From positions 1 to 42,699 of the forward strand of contig JAIYAV010000151.1 of NCBI GenBank assembly GCA_027488855.1: a stretch of 42,699 nucleotides of DNA. The letters run 5' to 3'. The notes under the pieces are model-generated. The model made no database searches. It saw only the letters and a list, made by a program, of their open reading frames with translations, and was not told the origin of the DNA. Both the position numbers and the translations under genes were made by a program. Within the stretch, counting starts at the first letter, position 1, and every line of letters begins with the position of its first letter. Below are positions 39,566 to 42,699 of the stretch, one piece after another. Origin of the DNA: Saprospiraceae bacterium. GTDB lineage: Bacteria; Bacteroidota; Bacteroidia; Chitinophagales; Saprospiraceae.

Positions 39566-42500
39566 ATGCAAGGAAAAGGACTGGTAAGGTTTTTCCTGAT
39601 ACTGATGACGATTGTCACACTATTTCAGTTTCTGCTGACGATTCCTACGACGACTGTAGAGAACAACGCTGAAGCCTACGCCCTCAAAGCCAAGGCGAAA
39701 GCAGTGAAAGGCAAAAACGCCGCGTACAAAGCTGCACGCGCTGCGTATTTGGATTCCATGTCTACAGAAGTAGTCTTTGATCTCAAAGGACTGAAAAAGT
39801 ACACCTATCAGGATTTGAAGGGTCAACAATTGGCGATGGGTTTGGACCTGAAAGGGGGTATGAGTGTGGTCTTACAAGTTGACTTGGAAGATTTCATCCG
39901 TTCACTTGCCTCTAACCCGGAGAACTCAGAATTCAAGAGTGCTTTGAAAAAAGCGACTCAGGATCAACGCCAAACGCAAGACAATTACGTAACGCTCTTC
40001 GCTAGAGCGTACGCTGAAATCAGCGGCGACAAGCCGTTGGCAAACTTGTTTTCCCGCACCGATGCCTTGAAAGAGGAGATCAAATCTGGTGACCCCAACC
40101 AAAAGGTCATCAGCGTGCTGAAGCAAAAAGCGGATCAAACCGCCGAATTGACTTTCCGTTTGTTGAAAGAACGGATCGACAAATTGGGCGTAACTGGACC
40201 AAACGTATCGCTAGACAACGCCCGGGCCTTGATCCTGGTAGAATTGCCAGGTATCGACAACCCTCAGCGTGCAAGAGCCTTTTTGCAAGGTGCTGCTCGT
40301 TTGGAGTTTTGGAACATCTACCGCCTGAACGACCCGATAAACCCAAATGCTTCGACCAGCAAACAAATCATCGAAGGATTTATTGGCGCAAACGAGGCAT
40401 TGGCTAAAACACTGGGAACGGGTAAAACCCGGCCAGATACGATTTGGTCTACCTTGACACCAGCTACTGACTCCTTGGGTAATCCAGTTGCAAATAGCAA
40501 ACGGAAGTTTGACAGCATCGTTCAAAGACCTGCCGATAACCCACTGTTGGAACTCTTGCAAATCAACACCCAGGGTCAGGCACCAGCCTTGATGGGTTAT
40601 GCTGAGAAGAACAAAAAGGTAGTCATCGATAGTTTGTTGAAGCGCCCAGAAGCACTGGCACAGTTCCCTCGGGACTTGACTTTTGCCTGGTCGAAAGATC
40701 CGATTACCGATCCTACTACAAAGAAACCAACCAACGTATACGAGTTGTACGCCATCAAAAAAGAGGGCAACCGTCAGGAAGCTCCTTTGAGTGGTGACAA
40801 CGTGGTACAAGCTTACGCAGATTCTGACCAGAATACTGGTAAAATGGTGGTTTCCCTGCGTATGGACGGTGAGGGTGCCAAAACTTGGGCCGCCATGACC
40901 ACCAAGGCAGCGCAAGCCAGCAACCGCGAAATTGCCATTACCCTGGACGGCGAGGTCATCTCCTGCCCTGGTGTAAATGAGCCGATTACAGGTGGTAGCT
41001 CTCAAATTTCGGGAACCTTTACCCTGGAGGAAGCCAAAGACTTGTCCAACCTGCTGGAAGTAGGTAAACTGCCTGCGGAAACCCGCATCATTCAGGAATC
41101 CGTTATCGGACCATCTTTGGGTGCCGCAAACATCAACAAGGGTTTCGGCTCCTTGGTGATTACTTTCCTCGCAATTCTGGCCTTTATGGTGGCTTACTAT
41201 GCGGGTGGTGGTGTGGTAGCTATTTTGGCCCTGATCATCAACATCTTCCTCCTGCTTGGTGCGATGGCTTCATTGGGAACCGTTCTGACGCTTCCTGGTA
41301 TCGCCGGTATCGTATTGACCATCGGTATGGCGGTAGACGCCAACGTAATCATTTACGAACGGATCCGGGAAGAGTTGCGCAATGGTCTGGCATTGAAAGA
41401 GGCAATCCGGGAAGGGTTTAAACACGCCGCCAACGCCATCATCGATGGTAACTTGACGACCTTCATCGTAGGTATTGCCCTGGCAGTATTTGGTTTGGGT
41501 CCCATCAAAGGTTTCGCCATCGTACTGATGTTGGGTATCATCACCACCCTCTTCACGGGTATCCTGGTGAGCCGCATGATGGTTGAGTACTGGACGGACA
41601 CAAGAGGCAAAAGCATGAGCTTTAGCTATCCTTGGTCTGCTAATACCCTACTTAACAAGAATGTAGACTGGATGGGAATCCGCAAGATTTCTTACGCCAT
41701 CTCAGGTGCATTTGTCATCATCAGCATCATTGCGATTCTGGTGCGTGGTTTTGACCTGGGCGTAGACTTTAAAGGTGGTTATTCCTTCAACGTACAATTT
41801 GAAAAAGCCGTTGATGCAGAAGCGCTGCGTCAATCGCTGACAACTGAGTTTGGTAGCACGCCAGTGGTAAAAGCGGTAGACTCCGAAAATACCCTGAACG
41901 TAGTAACCAGCTACATGATCGATAGCCCGGCTGAAGATGCACAGGATCAGGTCACTGAAAAATTGTTTGCCGGAGTAAGTAAAATTGCCGGAGGCAATAT
42001 GGAAGTGGAAAACTTCAAAGCATTGGATGGTTCGGGTACCCACGTCACCAGTGCCAGCAAAGTAGGACCGACCATTGCCGACGACATCCAGCGCAGTTCC
42101 TGGAAAGCCGCTTTGTTTGGTTTGATTGGCATCTTCTTGTACATCTTCTTGCGTTTCAGCAAGGCGAAGTACGGCTGGGGCGGTATCATCGCCTTGATCC
42201 ACGATGCTACGATTGCCTTGGGTGCATTTGCCTTGTTCCATGGCATTCTGCCCTTCAACATGGAAATCGACCAGGCTTTCATCGCGGCGATCCTGACCTT
42301 GTTGGGTTACTCCATCAACGATACGGTAATTGTATTTGACCGGATTCGGGAATACATCCACAAGTTCCCAACCATGAAGAAACATGAGCTGATCAACGCT
42401 GCGATCAACAGTACCCTGAGCCGTACCATCATCACTTCATTGACGGTATTCATCACGGTAGTGATCCTGTTCTTCTTCGGGGGCAACAGCATCAAGGGTT

Positions 42501-42676
42501 TTGCATTCGCCATGATGTTGGGGGTACTTTTTGGTACCTACTCTTCGATCTTTATCGCTTCTCCAATCGTAGCCGACTTGACCAAAGGCGACTACCTGGA
42601 TGCGAAGTTTGCTTCACAAAGCACTACTGAAGAAGGTAAAGGAAAAGGCAGCAGCAAAGCTGTAGCTAAAGTGTAA
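39566..42676 (+). CDS. secDF: Fused SecD-SecF protein translocase subunit
   Basis: A 1036-residue inner-membrane protein that fuses SecD and SecF. It uses the proton gradient to pull exported proteins through SecYEG. The SecD half has helix 1 (about residues 8-24), LAMGLDLKGGMSVVLQV (about 90-105), the large periplasmic P1 region, and helices 2-6 including GIVLTIGMAVDANVIIYERIREEL (about 585-608). The SecF half starts near residue 690, has the matching GVDFKGGYSFNVQF and the LGYSINDTVIVFDRIRE motif. Asp and Arg in the two D-x-x-x-x-x-ER/DR motifs are the expected proton-path residues. Fusion is common in Bacteroidota. The C-terminus is basic and low-complexity. Confidence 0.97.
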   Translation: MQGKGLVRFFLILMTIVTLFQFLLTIPTTTVENNAEAYALKAKAKAVKGKNAAYKAARAAYLDSMSTEVVFDLKGLKKYTYQDLKGQQLAMGLDLKGGMSVVLQVDLEDFIRSLASNPENSEFKSALKKATQDQRQTQDNYVTLFARAYAEISGDKPLANLFSRTDALKEEIKSGDPNQKVISVLKQKADQTAELTFRLLKERIDKLGVTGPNVSLDNARALILVELPGIDNPQRARAFLQGAARLEFWNIYRLNDPINPNASTSKQIIEGFIGANEALAKTLGTGKTRPDTIWSTLTPATDSLGNPVANSKRKFDSIVQRPADNPLLELLQINTQGQAPALMGYAEKNKKVVIDSLLKRPEALAQFPRDLTFAWSKDPITDPTTKKPTNVYELYAIKKEGNRQEAPLSGDNVVQAYADSDQNTGKMVVSLRMDGEGAKTWAAMTTKAAQASNREIAITLDGEVISCPGVNEPITGGSSQISGTFTLEEAKDLSNLLEVGKLPAETRIIQESVIGPSLGAANINKGFGSLVITFLAILAFMVAYYAGGGVVAILALIINIFLLLGAMASLGTVLTLPGIAGIVLTIGMAVDANVIIYERIREELRNGLALKEAIREGFKHAANAIIDGNLTTFIVGIALAVFGLGPIKGFAIVLMLGIITTLFTGILVSRMMVEYWTDTRGKSMSFSYPWSANTLLNKNVDWMGIRKISYAISGAFVIISIIAILVRGFDLGVDFKGGYSFNVQFEKAVDAEALRQSLTTEFGSTPVVKAVDSENTLNVVTSYMIDSPAEDAQDQVTEKLFAGVSKIAGGNMEVENFKALDGSGTHVTSASKVGPTIADDIQRSSWKAALFGLIGIFLYIFLRFSKAKYGWGGIIALIHDATIALGAFALFHGILPFNMEIDQAFIAAILTLLGYSINDTVIVFDRIREYIHKFPTMKKHELINAAINSTLSRTIITSLTVFITVVILFFFGGNSIKGFAFAMMLGVLFGTYSSIFIASPIVADLTKGDYLDAKFASQSTTEEGKGKGSSKAVAKV

Positions 42677-42699
42677 TTTATTCTCTTGAATATACCGAA

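Noticed and set aside
41702..42385. 227-codon minus-strand ORF inside secDF
   Set aside because: Antisense of SecF transmembrane helices; no independent support.

Overview
The window looks like a chromosomal segment of a member of the Bacteroidota, probably a Saprospiraceae-like genus. This is an inference from gene content: a FecI-type sigma factor, FecR, SusC and SusD run in a row; a subtilase carries a C-terminal type IX secretion sorting domain; histidine kinase and regulator are of the LytS/LytTR type; SecD and SecF are fused; and the two clearest promoters fit the Bacteroidota pattern TTG-N20-TAnnTTTG.

Layout. 1-2723 is a small accessory island. It holds the end of an unknown gene, two direct copies of a 220-bp structured repeat (453-672, 2132-2352), a vapBC-like toxin-antitoxin pair, small unknown ORFs and two decayed remnants of DUF1016/YhcG-type nuclease genes, each with a palindrome upstream. 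The island abuts the 3' end of a minus-strand tRNA-Arg(UCU) gene (2724-3069) whose anticodon loop is interrupted by a 269-nt group I intron. Next come an alpha/beta hydrolase and a nutrient-uptake locus: ECF sigma, FecR anti-sigma, STN-domain SusC, SusD and a large FG-GAP/ASPIC lipoprotein (3339-14714). A convergent secreted subtilase follows, then an LRR lipoprotein, a Spy-like exported protein with a sterol-desaturase-family enzyme, a LytS/LytTR two-component pair, ung, a complementary pair of M16 peptidase homologues, a half-length asparaginase-domain protein and a PD-(D/E)XK-like protein (14826-26819).

26812-30467 is a minus-strand housekeeping cluster: xseA, xseB, folK, a deoxynucleoside kinase and murB. 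After it come a large exported protein of unknown function, a small membrane protein, a D-2-hydroxyacid dehydrogenase with an NhaD antiporter, two APC amino-acid permeases, a Kbp-like BON-LysM protein and the secDF fusion (30657-42676).

The intergenic DNA is unusually rich in long inverted repeats with arms of 12 to about 50 bp, several built from heptamer tandem repeats. Two of them (32718-32836 and 39307-39427) share an identical-spacing loop and A-rich bulge while their stems differ in sequence but still pair, so they look like a family of conserved structured elements. The intron-bearing tRNA-Arg and this covarying hairpin pair are the most notable discoveries.
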